The position numbers and the translations under genes are program-made. The notes beneath the pieces were generated by a model. It was not told where the DNA came from and did not search any database. It worked only from the letters and a program-made list of their open reading frames with translations. Below, piece after piece: positions 53,245-61,607 of a stretch of DNA of 64,000 nt; within the stretch, counting starts at the first letter, position 1, and every line of letters begins with the position of its first letter. Origin of the DNA: Leisingera sp. ANG59 (GTDB lineage: Bacteria > Pseudomonadota > Alphaproteobacteria > Rhodobacterales > Rhodobacteraceae); contig NZ_WLCM01000001.1 in the NCBI RefSeq assembly GCF_013317235.1, positions 53,786-117,785 of the forward strand, in the 5' to 3' direction.

Positions 53245-55922
53245 TGGCCTCTCTCAACGTCCTTGCCTTTGTCTGCCTGGCCTATGTGGCCTTTCTGTTC
53301 TTCATCGCCTTCTGGGCCGACCGCATGGCAAGCCGCGGCCGCAGTGCCGCCTGGATGCGCTCGCCGCTGATCTACACGCTGTCGCTGTCGATCTATTGCA
53401 CCGCCTGGACCTTTTACGGCGCCGTTGGTTATGCGGCGCGGTCGGGGCTGGAGTTCGTGACCATTTACCTCGGCCCGTCGCTGGTTATGATCTGCTGGTG
53501 GTGGGGCCTGCGCAAGCTGGTGCGGATCGGGCGCAGCCAGCGGATCACCTCCATCGCTGACCTCCTGTCCTCGCGCTATGGCAAGTCGAACCTGCTGGCC
53601 GCCGGGGTGACCATTCTGGCGGTGATTGGCGTCACCCCGTATATTTCCCTGCAATTGCAATCCGTTACGCTGTCTTTTGCAATCTTCGCCGAGGCCGACC
53701 CGCTGCGGGGATACAACGAAACCTCCATCGTGTTCTGGGTTGCTGCGGGGCTGGCGGTGTTTGCCATCCTGTTCGGCACCCGCAACCTCAACGCCAATGA
53801 GCGCCACCATGGGGTGGTAACCGCGGTTGCGCTGGAGGCGATTGTCAAACTGGCGGCGCTGCTGGCGGTCGGGATATTTGTTGTTTGGGGCATTGCCGGC
53901 GGCGTCGGCGAAACGCTGGCGCGCATCGACGCCTCCCAGATCGGGCAGTGGAACGTCGACGGCAGCCGCTGGGCCACGATCACCTTCCTGGCTGCTGCGG
54001 CTTTCATTTGCCTGCCGCGCATGTTCCAGGTGATGGTGGTAGAGAACGAGGACGAGCGCCACCTGCGGATCGCTTCCTGGGCGTTTCCGCTGTACCTGCT
54101 GCTGATCTCAATGTTCGTGGTGCCAATTGCCGTTGTCGGGCTGGACCTGCTGCCTGCCGGGTCGAACCCCGACATGTTTGTGCTTACGGTGCCGCTGCAG
54201 CAGGGCCAGCAGGGGCTGGCAATGCTGTCTTTCCTGGGCGGTTTTTCCTCGGCCACTTCGATGGTGATTGTGGCGGCGATGGCGCTGTCGACGATGGTGT
54301 CGAACCACATCGTGATGCCGGTCTGGCTGCGGCTGCAGAACCGGCAGGCATCGGTTTCGGGCGACGTGCGCGACGTGGTGCTGCTGTCGCGGCGGGTGTC
54401 AATCGCGGCGATCATGGCGCTGGGGTATTTCTATTACCACCTCTCCGGGGGCGCCGCGGCGCTGGCGGCCATCGGCCTTATTTCCTTTGCCGGGGTGGCG
54501 CAGCTGCTGCCCGCTCTGGTGGGCGGCCTGTTCTGGCGCGGCGCCACCCGCAGCGGCGCCTTGGCGGGGCTCACTGTCGGCTTCGGGATCTGGCTTTACA
54601 CCATGCTGCTGCCGGCCCTGGGCGGCGGACTGCTGCCGGAGCACATCCTGCGCTATGGGTTGTTCGGGCTCAGCTGGCTGCGGCCTGAGGCGCTGTTCGG
54701 GATCGAAGGCCTGGACCCCACGGTGCATGCGGTGATGTGGTCGATGAGCCTCAATGCGCTGGTGTTCTGCCTGGTCTCGTTGATGAGCTTCCCCAGCCCG
54801 CTGGAGCGGCTGCAGGGCGCCCAATTCGTCAATGTGTTCGACCATTCGGCGGGGCCGCGCGGCTGGACCGGATCGGTGGCGCAATGCGAGGATCTGATGA
54901 TCATGTCGCAGCGGATCCTGGGCGCCACAGAGGCGCAGGCGTTCTTCCAGCGCGAGCGGATGCGCCAGGGCGGCCGCGGTCCCTTGCCGGAGCCGACGCC
55001 CGCCTTTCTGGAGCGGCTGGAACGGGAGCTCAGCGCCTCCATCGGGGCGGCGGCGGCGCATGCGATGATCGGTCAGATCGCTGGCGGATCCTCAGTTTCG
55101 GTAGCCGATCTATTGGCCGTGGCGGACGAAACGGCGCAGATGCTGGAATATTCCAGCCGTCTTGAGGCGCAATCGGCGGAGTTGTCAGCAACGGCGCGCA
55201 AGCTGCGGGAAACAAATGAGAAACTCACTCAACTTTCCGAGCAGAAGGACGCTTTCCTGAGCCAAGTCAGCCATGAGTTGCGGACCCCGATGACGTCGAT
55301 CCGGGCATTTTCCGAGATCCTGCGCGATGCCGGGCAGCTCAACCCGCAGGAGCAGCGCCGCTATGCGGGAATCATCCATGACGAAACGCTGCGACTGACC
55401 CGTCTGCTGAATGACTTGCTGGATCTCAGCGTGCTCGAAAGCGGTCAGGTCAGCCTCAACGTCACAGCGGGTACACTGTCCGAAGTGCTGGATCATGCCG
55501 TGGCTGCCGCGCTGGCGGGGTCAGAGAAACCGCTGACAGTCCGGCGCAGCCCGGAGGCGGAAGGTTTCCGCATTTCCTCTGACCTGGACCGGCTGTCACA
55601 GGTGTTCATCAACCTGATCGCCAACGCCCAGAAATATTGCGACGCAGAGCAGCCGGAACTGACGGTATCCGCTTCGGCGTCCGGCGGGCGACTGCACATT
55701 GATTTCACCGACAATGGCAGCGGTGTGCCGGCAGATTCCCAGCAGATGATTTTTGAGAAATTTGCGCGGGTCAGCCCGGAGCGGGCAGGCGGCGCCGGCC
55801 TTGGCCTAGCGATCTGCCGCGAGGTCATGCAGCGGCTGGGCGGCGATGTGTCCTATCTGCCGGGACGCGGCGGCGGCGCCTTCCGGGTTTCCTTGCCTGC
55901 CGCAGGCGAAAAGGCGGCGTAA
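53244..55922 (+). CDS. SSF transporter-histidine kinase fusion (CbrA/PrlS-like sensor)
   Basis: An 892-residue sensor. The first ~560 residues are a sodium:solute symporter-like module of about 13 helices (ITSIADLLSSRYGKSNL and FLGGFSSATSMVIVAAMALSTM are conserved SSF blocks). A linker helix (EYSSRLEAQSAELSATARKLRE) leads to the kinase core: H-box QVSHELRTPMTSIRAFSE with His677, N-box NLIANAQKYC, G1 DNGSGVP, G2 GAGLGLAICREV. ATG 53244 was chosen because the longer frame from 53034 overlaps the small membrane protein; GGAGG precedes it. It may sense transport or a ligand, as CbrA does. A response regulator with an output domain is not nearby. Confidence 0.92.
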   Translation: MASLNVLAFVCLAYVAFLFFIAFWADRMASRGRSAAWMRSPLIYTLSLSIYCTAWTFYGAVGYAARSGLEFVTIYLGPSLVMICWWWGLRKLVRIGRSQRITSIADLLSSRYGKSNLLAAGVTILAVIGVTPYISLQLQSVTLSFAIFAEADPLRGYNETSIVFWVAAGLAVFAILFGTRNLNANERHHGVVTAVALEAIVKLAALLAVGIFVVWGIAGGVGETLARIDASQIGQWNVDGSRWATITFLAAAAFICLPRMFQVMVVENEDERHLRIASWAFPLYLLLISMFVVPIAVVGLDLLPAGSNPDMFVLTVPLQQGQQGLAMLSFLGGFSSATSMVIVAAMALSTMVSNHIVMPVWLRLQNRQASVSGDVRDVVLLSRRVSIAAIMALGYFYYHLSGGAAALAAIGLISFAGVAQLLPALVGGLFWRGATRSGALAGLTVGFGIWLYTMLLPALGGGLLPEHILRYGLFGLSWLRPEALFGIEGLDPTVHAVMWSMSLNALVFCLVSLMSFPSPLERLQGAQFVNVFDHSAGPRGWTGSVAQCEDLMIMSQRILGATEAQAFFQRERMRQGGRGPLPEPTPAFLERLERELSASIGAAAAHAMIGQIAGGSSVSVADLLAVADETAQMLEYSSRLEAQSAELSATARKLRETNEKLTQLSEQKDAFLSQVSHELRTPMTSIRAFSEILRDAGQLNPQEQRRYAGIIHDETLRLTRLLNDLLDLSVLESGQVSLNVTAGTLSEVLDHAVAAALAGSEKPLTVRRSPEAEGFRISSDLDRLSQVFINLIANAQKYCDAEQPELTVSASASGGRLHIDFTDNGSGVPADSQQMIFEKFARVSPERAGGAGLGLAICREVMQRLGGDVSYLPGRGGGAFRVSLPAAGEKAA

Positions 55923-56006
55923 CTGGTCTGGGAATACAGAAGTTGTTAACCCCCTTTCGGTTAAAACCGGGGAAACGGGACGCGCAAGGGGCAGGTTGAA
56001 CAGCCT

Positions 56007-57362
56007 ATGTCTGAGACAGAAGCAGCAGAGGCAGGCAGCGGCAGGCAAAATGTGCTTGCACGCAAGCTGGCGGCGACCAAGGAAGGCGCCGGGGGGCTGA
56101 CCAGTTCCCTGACCCTGAAGGCGTTGCGCCGGTCGGTCGCGCGCGCGGCCGCGGACCTGTGCAATCTGCCGATGGCGGTGCTGGCGGCGCGTCAGTCCAA
56201 CCGGGTATCCGAAGACCTGGCCGAACAGCTGTCGGACAAGGATCTTCTGGTGGTGCTGGACTGCCCGCAGGGGCGGCTGGGTGCTGCCAGCATGGATGCG
56301 GCGACCGTGACGGCGCTGATCCAGCAGCAGACCATCGGTGCGGTCATCGGCAAGGCGCCGTCCGAGCGCCACTACACGCCCACCGATGCAGCAATGACCG
56401 CAGACTTCCTGGAGCGCAGCTTTGCCAAGGTTGTGGCGATGCTGGACGGCCAGGCGGACCAATCCCTTTTTTCCGGTTACCGCTTTGGCGCCCAGGTCGA
56501 AAACGTGCGCAGCCTGGTGCTGGGCATGGAGGCCGATGACTACCGGGTGATCGAGCTGAACCTGGACCTTGCTTGCGGCGCCATGCAGGGGGTGATGAAG
56601 CTGATCCTGCCCGAACCCACGGCAGAGGACTTGCAAGGCGGCCAGGGCAGCGCCAGCGGCCCGTCGCTTGGGGCCAGTCTCGATTCGATCCGGGCCGAGC
56701 TGACTGCTGTCCTGTGCAGGATGCGGGTGCCGGTTCAGAAATTTGCCAGCCTGCAGATCGGCGATTCCATTCCGTTGGATTCTGCGTTTCTCTATGAAAC
56801 CGACCTGCTGACCATCGGCGGCAATCCTGTGGCGCAGGGGCGGCTTGGCCAGATGAACGGCTCGCGTGCGGTGCGCCTGAACCCGCCCAGGAACAGCCGG
56901 CCTGCAGACATTGCTGCGGATGCGGCGGCGTTCTCAGAAGGCGGCGGAATGCAGGCTCTGCCGGACGCGACGACAGAATTGGGGCTGGATATGGGAATCG
57001 CTGCGCAAGGCTTGCAGGTCCCGATGGATGACATGGGGCTCCCGGCGCTGGACGCCGGGACGGCTTTGGATGCCACGTCGCTGGATGCCGGCGCTGGCGG
57101 CGGGATGCCCCCGCTTGGCGGAGAGGGGCTGGATGACGGCCTTGGCGGCGGACTCGGCGGAGAGATGGATCCAATGGGCCTGCCTGCGCTTGACGGAGAT
57201 GGCGCGCTGAGCATGGATGGACTGGAGGGCGGCCTGCCGGATCTTCCGGACCTGCCCGATTTGCCGGACCTGCCTGCGGGTGACCTGGGTGATTTTTCAG
57301 GTTGTGATGCAGAGGAGATATCCCAGCTGGCCGGGCTGGAAAGCGCATTGCCGGATGGCTGA
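56007..57362 (+). CDS. orphan FliM/FliN (SpoA)-domain protein with acidic Leu-Pro-Asp tail
   Basis: A 451-residue protein. Residues ~40-210 resemble the middle domain of FliM/SctQ motor-switch proteins, and ~225-292 are a SpoA (FliN-like) domain: LTAVLCRMRVPVQKFASLQIGDSIPL and LLTIGGNPVAQGRLGQMNGSRAVRL. The FliM N-terminal CheY-binding motif LSQxEID is not visible. Residues ~300-451 are low-complexity, with GGG/MG and four LPD/LPDL repeats (57235-57285). No flagellar gene is near. It starts 84 bases after the sensor kinase, suggesting co-transcription. Its partner could be the receiver at 52515, by analogy to CheY-FliM. Confidence 0.75.
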   Translation: MSETEAAEAGSGRQNVLARKLAATKEGAGGLTSSLTLKALRRSVARAAADLCNLPMAVLAARQSNRVSEDLAEQLSDKDLLVVLDCPQGRLGAASMDAATVTALIQQQTIGAVIGKAPSERHYTPTDAAMTADFLERSFAKVVAMLDGQADQSLFSGYRFGAQVENVRSLVLGMEADDYRVIELNLDLACGAMQGVMKLILPEPTAEDLQGGQGSASGPSLGASLDSIRAELTAVLCRMRVPVQKFASLQIGDSIPLDSAFLYETDLLTIGGNPVAQGRLGQMNGSRAVRLNPPRNSRPADIAADAAAFSEGGGMQALPDATTELGLDMGIAAQGLQVPMDDMGLPALDAGTALDATSLDAGAGGGMPPLGGEGLDDGLGGGLGGEMDPMGLPALDGDGALSMDGLEGGLPDLPDLPDLPDLPAGDLGDFSGCDAEEISQLAGLESALPDG

Positions 57363-57597
57363 GCCCCGTCGGCGAAGCTGCCGCGGACCCTTGAAGACCC
57401 TCATATCACTTGCCGTCAGTACCGGTCAAATCCCCTATTTTTTGCCAAAGCGCGCCTTAGGTAGCGGTGACAGTGGCAAGGGCAGAACCGGGCTGAAGCC
57501 GGCCACACCTTGTTCGGCCCTGACATTGGGCACGGAGGGGGCCGGCTCCAGGGAAACGGCTGGCAAGTGGAGAAAATTGGGTGATTTAAGGGGCAGC

Positions 57598-57614
57598 GGC
57601 GGCGCAGCGCCGCC
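57598..57614. terminator. perfect GC hairpin between convergent genes
   Basis: GGCGGCGC (57598-57605) and GCGCCGCC (57607-57614) are exact inverted copies around a single A, within a larger GGGGC/GCCCC outer stem. It lies between the SpoA-domain gene and the convergent sulfurtransferase gene, so it can serve both directions, although neither side has a proper T-run. Confidence 0.45.
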
Positions 57615-57639
57615 CGTCCCGCGGCCCCTGAACTTTACC

Positions 57640-58065
57640 TTAGGTGCCGGCCAGAGAAACCAGTGCCGGGCGCAGCCCGTCCAGCTGATACCCTGCGGCC
57701 TGAGTTTTTTGCAGGATCTCGTCAGGGGACAAGTCGCCGGCTTGACTCAGCGCCCAGACCACCGAGCAGCGCGTGCCTGAGGCGCAGTAGGCCAGCACGG
57801 GGCCTTCGCAGCCCTCATACAGTTCACGCTGCAAAGCAACATTTTCCGGCGTCATGGTCTGATGGGTCAGCGGCAGAACCTCGAACCGCAGGCCCGCGGC
57901 CTCGGCAGCGGCACGGATGGTCTCTGCCTGATGGCTGGGTGGCACTTCCTCATCCGGGCGGTTGCAGATCACCGTCTTGTAGCCGGCATCGGCAATGGCG
58001 GGCAGGTCCTCGGCCGAGATCTGCGGCGAGACCGAATAGCGGGGGGTGATTACGCGTGCATCCAT
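57640..58065 (-). CDS. TIGR01244-family rhodanese-like sulfurtransferase (DUF442)
   Basis: A 141-residue protein of the beta-lactamase-hydrolase-like/DUF442 family. The conserved TVICNRPDEEVPPSHQAETI and LPLTHQTMTPENV surround a central active-site loop YCASGTRCSVVW: a Cys-x4-Arg loop of rhodanese size, not the Cys-x5-Arg of phosphatases. In relatives this domain is fused to the persulfide dioxygenase (Blh); here it is separate and last in the operon. ATG 58065 begins MDARVITPRYS. It likely carries sulfane sulfur for the dioxygenase. Confidence 0.9.
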   Translation of the reverse strand: MDARVITPRYSVSPQISAEDLPAIADAGYKTVICNRPDEEVPPSHQAETIRAAAEAAGLRFEVLPLTHQTMTPENVALQRELYEGCEGPVLAYCASGTRCSVVWALSQAGDLSPDEILQKTQAAGYQLDGLRPALVSLAGT

Positions 58066-58076
58066 GGCCCGAGTCT

Positions 58077-58511
58077 TTACGCGTTTGCAGCGGCCCGGTC
58101 CAGATGCCGGATGAACCATGGCGCGGCCATCATGCCGCAGGCCATTGCCGCAAAGAACAGCAGGCCCTGCCAGCTGTTGTAGCTGAGCGAAGCCATCGCC
58201 GGGCCGGGGCAGAGGCCCGCCAGCGCCCAGCCGGTGCCGAACAACACGGACCCAAGCACAAGCCGCCTGTCCAGATCGGCGGAGGGCGGGGCGGGGAAGC
58301 TGCCGCCGGCCGCAGGTTTGCGCCCTTCAGCCAGCCGCCATGCCAGCGCCATCGGCAGCAGCGCGCCGCCCATTACGAAGGCCAGGGTGGGATCCCAATC
58401 GCCAAGGATATCCAAAAAGCCCTGCACCTTGGCGGTGTCGGTCATCCCCGACAGCATCAGTCCGGTCCCGAACAGGCTGCCTGCAAACAATGCCAGAAGA
58501 ATCCGCATCAT
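58077..58511 (-). CDS. YeeE/YedE-type sulfur transporter component (DUF6691)
   Basis: A 144-residue membrane protein with four helices. LLALFAGSLFGTGLMLSGMTD and FGTGWALAGLCPGPAMASLS are the two hallmarks, the latter the CPG-type thiolate site that guides thiosulfate or sulfide-derived sulfur through YeeE channels. The start is one of the adjacent ATGs (58511 or 58508), overlapping the upstream gene's TGA by one base. A longer frame to 58928 runs out of phase through that neighbour and was not used. It pairs with the YeeE half at 58511-58939. Confidence 0.9.
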   Translation of the reverse strand: MMRILLALFAGSLFGTGLMLSGMTDTAKVQGFLDILGDWDPTLAFVMGGALLPMALAWRLAEGRKPAAGGSFPAPPSADLDRRLVLGSVLFGTGWALAGLCPGPAMASLSYNSWQGLLFFAAMACGMMAAPWFIRHLDRAAANA

Positions 58512-58939
58512 CAGATCACCCCCAGAAGCTGGCGCAGAACCGCCAGTGTCAGAATGCCGGCCAGCATGAAGGCCGCTGTTGCCGAAATGCCGCGCAGGGA
58601 CAGGCGGGAAATGCCGCAGACCCCGTGGCCTGAGGTGCAGCCATTGGCAACCCGGGTGCCGACACCAACCAGCAGGCCGGCCAGCACCAGAACCGCAGCA
58701 TTGCTGGTGACATGGGTATCTGGCGTGCCGCCTGTCAGCAGCCCGATCAGCAGCGGCATGCCGATCACCCCGGCGATGAAAGCGGTCCGTTCGGCCGCGG
58801 TGTTGCGGCCGCTGCCATCCAGCAGCCCGCCAAGTATTCCGCTGGCCCCCATGATACGGCCGTTGCCCAGCAGGTAGACCGCGCCGCCCAGCCCGATCAG
58901 CAAGCCGCCGCCCAAGCCCCAGATCCAATCCGTTTCCAT
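58511..58939 (-). CDS. YeeE/YedE family transporter (first half)
   Basis: A 142-residue membrane protein with four helices. GLGGAVYLLGNGRIMGASGILGGLL and GVGTRVANGCTSGHGVCGISRLS are the YeeE motif: the Cys in GCTSGHGVCG forms the thiolate relay. Together with the DUF6691 gene it makes a full two-repeat channel. It lies 23 bases after the persulfide dioxygenase gene and shares its stop/start with the next gene. Confidence 0.92.
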   Translation of the reverse strand: METDWIWGLGGGLLIGLGGAVYLLGNGRIMGASGILGGLLDGSGRNTAAERTAFIAGVIGMPLLIGLLTGGTPDTHVTSNAAVLVLAGLLVGVGTRVANGCTSGHGVCGISRLSLRGISATAAFMLAGILTLAVLRQLLGVI

Positions 58940-58962
58940 GTGTGGTCTCCGTTACTTTGCGG

Positions 58963-59826
58963 TCAGAGCTTGTTGACCGGGATCTTCAGGAACACATCGC
59001 CCTGTTCGTCCGGCTCCGGCATCTGGCCCGCGCGCATGTTGACCTGCAGCGAGGGCAGGATCAGCCGCGGCATGCCCAGTGTCGCGTCGCGGGCGTCGCG
59101 CATTTTGACGAACTCCTCGATGCTGCGGCCGGAGCCGACATGCACGTTCAGCGCCTTCTGCTCACCGACAGTGGTTTCCCAGGCATAGTTGTCACGCCCC
59201 GGGGCTTTGTAGTCGTGACCTACAAAGATGCGGGTATCATCCGGCAGGGACAGGATCTTCTGGATCGAGTTGTAGAGATCCGCGGAAGAGCCGCCGGGAA
59301 AATCGCAGCGGGCGGTGCCGAAATCGGGCATGAACAGGGTATCGCCGACAAAGGCTGCATCGCCGATCACGTAGGTGAGGCAGGCCGGCGTGTGGCCGGG
59401 CGTGTGCAGCACCTCGCCGCGCATCTGGCCGATCATGAAGCTGTCGCCCTCGCGGAACAGCCGGTCGAACTGGCTGCCGTCGCGCTGAAACTCGGTGCCT
59501 TCGTTGAACACTTTGCCGAAGGTGTCCTGAACCACAGTGATCTGGTCGCCAATGCCGATCTTGCCGCCCAGCTGGTCCTGCAGATACGGCGCTGCGGACA
59601 GGTGGTCGGCGTGCACATGGCTCTCCAGGACCCATTCGACGCGCAGGTTTTCGGACGCGATCCAGGCGATGATCGTATCCGCGGAGGCGGTGCAGGTGCG
59701 CCCCGCTGCCTGGTCATAGTCCAAAACCGAGTCAATAATGGCGCAGGCGGATCCTTCCGGTTCGCGCACCACGTAGGAAACGGTGTTGGTGGCTTCGTCG
59801 AAAAAGGCTTTGACGGCGGGGGTCAT
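58963..59826 (-). CDS. persulfide dioxygenase-like MBL-fold enzyme (ETHE1/Blh type)
   Basis: A 287-residue metallo-beta-lactamase-fold enzyme that should oxidise glutathione persulfide to sulfite. Metal ligands are visible: HVHADH (His70, His72, Asp74, His75), HTPGH (His145), GDTLF (Asp162) and FVGHDY (His204). The ETHE1-type single-iron set is His72, His145 and Asp162 or equivalents. ATG 59826 has GGGAGA upstream. First gene of an operon with YeeE-type transporters and a rhodanese-like protein, the usual BigR/SqrR target, with an AT-rich dyad upstream at 59851-59875. Confidence 0.9.
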   Translation of the reverse strand: MTPAVKAFFDEATNTVSYVVREPEGSACAIIDSVLDYDQAAGRTCTASADTIIAWIASENLRVEWVLESHVHADHLSAAPYLQDQLGGKIGIGDQITVVQDTFGKVFNEGTEFQRDGSQFDRLFREGDSFMIGQMRGEVLHTPGHTPACLTYVIGDAAFVGDTLFMPDFGTARCDFPGGSSADLYNSIQKILSLPDDTRIFVGHDYKAPGRDNYAWETTVGEQKALNVHVGSGRSIEEFVKMRDARDATLGMPRLILPSLQVNMRAGQMPEPDEQGDVFLKIPVNKL

Positions 59827-59850
59827 CAGGTAGTCTCCCTTGGGTTCGCA

Positions 59851-59875
59851 ATTCATATAAAGATTTGAGAATATG
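59851..59875. promoter_or_regulatory. AT-rich imperfect dyad, candidate SqrR/BigR operator
   Basis: ATTCATAT (59851-59858) opposes GAATATG (59869-59875), inverted with a short spacer, 25-50 bases upstream of the persulfide dioxygenase start. SqrR-type operators contain ATTC and GAAT half-sites; here the spacing between them is longer (14 bases). It shares the AATATG half with the dyad in the sqrR promoter. Confidence 0.5.
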
Positions 59876-60116
59876 TTTCAAGCCTGCCGGCGGGCGGCGC
59901 TGAAGGGTCGTTGAATCATCACCTCCAGCTGATTCAAGTCAAGGCGCAGGGATGCTGCGCTGCGATAAGCTTTCCGGGATGCCGCGAGGCCCTTGAAAAC
60001 ATCATTTGAACAGTAAAACTGCGTAAATAAGCGGCAACATGCTCAAATGGCGCAGGTATTCATACGCCTGTTGTGAAATACCGGGATAACCTCATCATGA
60101 GTCAGGGAGGACTGCT

Positions 60117-60332
60117 ATGACACGTGAAGATCTGCTCAGCACCGTCGAGAGCCTGGAAACCCGGATCCGCAAGGAAAGCGGCGCCGAACGGCTGGCCATG
60201 CGGCCGGAGTTCATCCGCCTGCTGGACTACATGCGCAAGACCGGTGCCGAGGTTCCCGGCCGGCTGCGCCGCCTGGAGGCTGCGCTGTGCGAAGAAGCGG
60301 TTGAGGAGATGTTCGACAACGTGCCGGTCTGA
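60117..60332 (+). CDS. small hypothetical protein, 71 residues
   Basis: A charged, predicted all-helical protein (opening TREDLLSTVESLETRIRKESG, ending EEAVEEMFDNVPV), preceded by a strong GGGAGG site eight bases before ATG 60117. No domain recognised, no signal peptide. Clear RBS and codon pattern support expression. It converges with the small membrane gene at 60367-60585. The 290 bases before it hold the persulfide operon promoter and a stretch without recognised features. Confidence 0.65.
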   Translation: MTREDLLSTVESLETRIRKESGAERLAMRPEFIRLLDYMRKTGAEVPGRLRRLEAALCEEAVEEMFDNVPV

Positions 60333-60366
60333 CCGGGGGCAGGGCCGCTATGGGGCGGCCCGGGCG

Positions 60367-60585
60367 TCAGCCCAGGAAAATGCCCACCATCACCAGCATC
60401 AGCCCCAGGACCGACAGCAGCAGGGCGCCCAGATTGTACGGCAGCACCGATTGCACGACGGCGCGCAGCGCCTCGTCGTCCAGTTGCTGGCGGCGGGCGC
60501 GGGCGACCTTGATGATGCACCAGACCAGTCCCAGCAGGCCGGACACGGACACGGCGGCTCCGGTCCAAACGATGAGATCGAACAT
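60367..60585 (-). CDS. small membrane protein, 72 residues
   Basis: Two hydrophobic helices (VWTGAAVSVSGLLGLVWCII and GALLLSVLGLMLVMVGIFLG) joined by a charged cytosolic segment (KVARARRQQLDDEALRAVVQ). It is not recognised, but the layout is repeated in small alphaproteobacterial membrane proteins. Divergent from gapR across 206 bases. Confidence 0.62.
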   Translation of the reverse strand: MFDLIVWTGAAVSVSGLLGLVWCIIKVARARRQQLDDEALRAVVQSVLPYNLGALLLSVLGLMLVMVGIFLG

Positions 60586-60791
60586 GGGTAGGCTCCTGCG
60601 GGGTTTCGTGCTGCGATGCGCGTAGCCGATCCGGTCAGCGCGTGCAAGCGCGCGGGCTCCACTTGCGCCAGAGCGGCGCCGGATTTTGCCGCTTTGATCG
60701 CCTCTGCCGCTTTCCCGTCTTGCGGCGCAGCGGGCAGGGCGCTATCCCCTTGCTCCGACAGCAACTGACAGCATGTTCGACGGAGCCGCAG

Positions 60792-61055
60792 ATGGACATC
60801 ACAGAAGACGAAAAAAGCGAAAACTACCGCGTGACCGCTGGCGAGCTGCGCCAGTTCATCGAACGGTTCGAGCGGCTGGATGAAGAAAAGAAAACCATCG
60901 CCGAACAGCAGAAAGAGGTGATGGCCGAAGCCAAGGGCCGCGGCTATGACACCAAGGTGATGCGCAAGATCATCGCCCTTCGCAAGCGTGACGAGAACGA
61001 CATCGCCGAAGAAGAGGCGGTGCTGGAAATGTACAAGGAAGCGCTCGGCATGTAA
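60792..61055 (+). CDS. gapR: GapR nucleoid-associated protein (DUF2312)
   Basis: An 87-residue DNA-binding protein matching Caulobacter GapR, which clamps overtwisted AT-rich DNA ahead of replication and transcription and stimulates topoisomerases. VTAGELRQFIERFERLDEEKK, MAEAKGRGYDTKVMRKIIALRKRDEND and a final short helix EEAVLEMYKEALGM follow GapR's three helices. ATG 60792 begins MDITEDEKSEN. A perfect terminator follows at 61081-61117. Confidence 0.95.
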   Translation: MDITEDEKSENYRVTAGELRQFIERFERLDEEKKTIAEQQKEVMAEAKGRGYDTKVMRKIIALRKRDENDIAEEEAVLEMYKEALGM

Positions 61056-61080
61056 GCCGCGATTTCCCGTTGAGCTGAAC

Positions 61081-61117
61081 AGCCGCGCAGGTCCCGCACC
61101 TGCGCGGCTTTGTTTTT
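61081..61117 (+). terminator. rho-independent terminator after gapR
   Basis: AGCCGCGCAGGT (61081-61092) and ACCTGCGCGGCT (61098-61109) pair perfectly over a 5-base loop, followed by TTGTTTTTGGG. Confidence 0.93.
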
Positions 61118-61208
61118 GGGTATTCGCGGCTAGAAATTTTAAGCTTGAAATAAATGCTGCAGCGGCGCTAAAGTCAGCCCAGGCAGTAATCAGCAAAGGA
61201 GTTCCGCC

Positions 61209-61607
61209 ATGCCGGCCATCAGCGTGCATCCCGAAGGGTGGAAGCCCGCAAAAGGCTATGCCAACGGCATGGTGGCGGAGGGCCGGCAGCTGTTTGTCGG
61301 CGGCCAAATCGGGTGGACTGCAGATCAGGTGTTCGAGGCGCAGGACTTTATCGGCCAGATGAGCCAGGCGCTGCGCAACATTCTGGAGGTCGTCAAGACG
61401 GCAGGCGGCTCTGCTCAGGATATCACCCGGCTCACTTGGTATGTGACGGACAAGGCGGAATACCTGGCCCATCAGGCGGAGGTTGGCAGGGCCTACCGTG
61501 CGGTAATGGGCTATCACTTCCCGGCGATGACCATGGTGGTGGTGTCCGCCCTGATCGAGGATGAGGCCAAAGTGGAAATTGAGGCCACCGCAGTTCTGCC
61601 GTCCTGA
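61209..61607 (+). CDS. RidA family protein, second copy
   Basis: A 132-residue Rid-family protein (ISVHPEGWKPAKGYANGMVAEGRQLFVGGQ opening, cited by GYANGMVAEGRQLFVGGQ). PAMTMVVVSALIEDEAKVEIEA covers the C-terminal site; where RidA has Arg105 this reads Leu-Ile-Glu, so deaminase activity is doubtful, as in the Rid5-7 subgroups. ATG 61209 follows AAAGGAG. It sits between gapR and preT; members next to pyrimidine-breakdown genes are known (RutC/PydB-like), but the call is loose. Confidence 0.85.
   Translation: MPAISVHPEGWKPAKGYANGMVAEGRQLFVGGQIGWTADQVFEAQDFIGQMSQALRNILEVVKTAGGSAQDITRLTWYVTDKAEYLAHQAEVGRAYRAVMGYHFPAMTMVVVSALIEDEAKVEIEATAVLPS

Noticed and set aside
57235-57285. Leu-Pro-Asp coding repeat as a phase-variable tandem repeat
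   Set aside because: Codons differ between units (ccggat, ccggac, cccgat), so slippage is unlikely; it is a protein-level repeat.
58512-58928. Longer frame for the DUF6691 gene overlapping the YeeE gene
   Set aside because: It is out of phase with the YeeE protein, and the true YeeE motifs lie in the other frame; the start at 58511 shares the stop/start.
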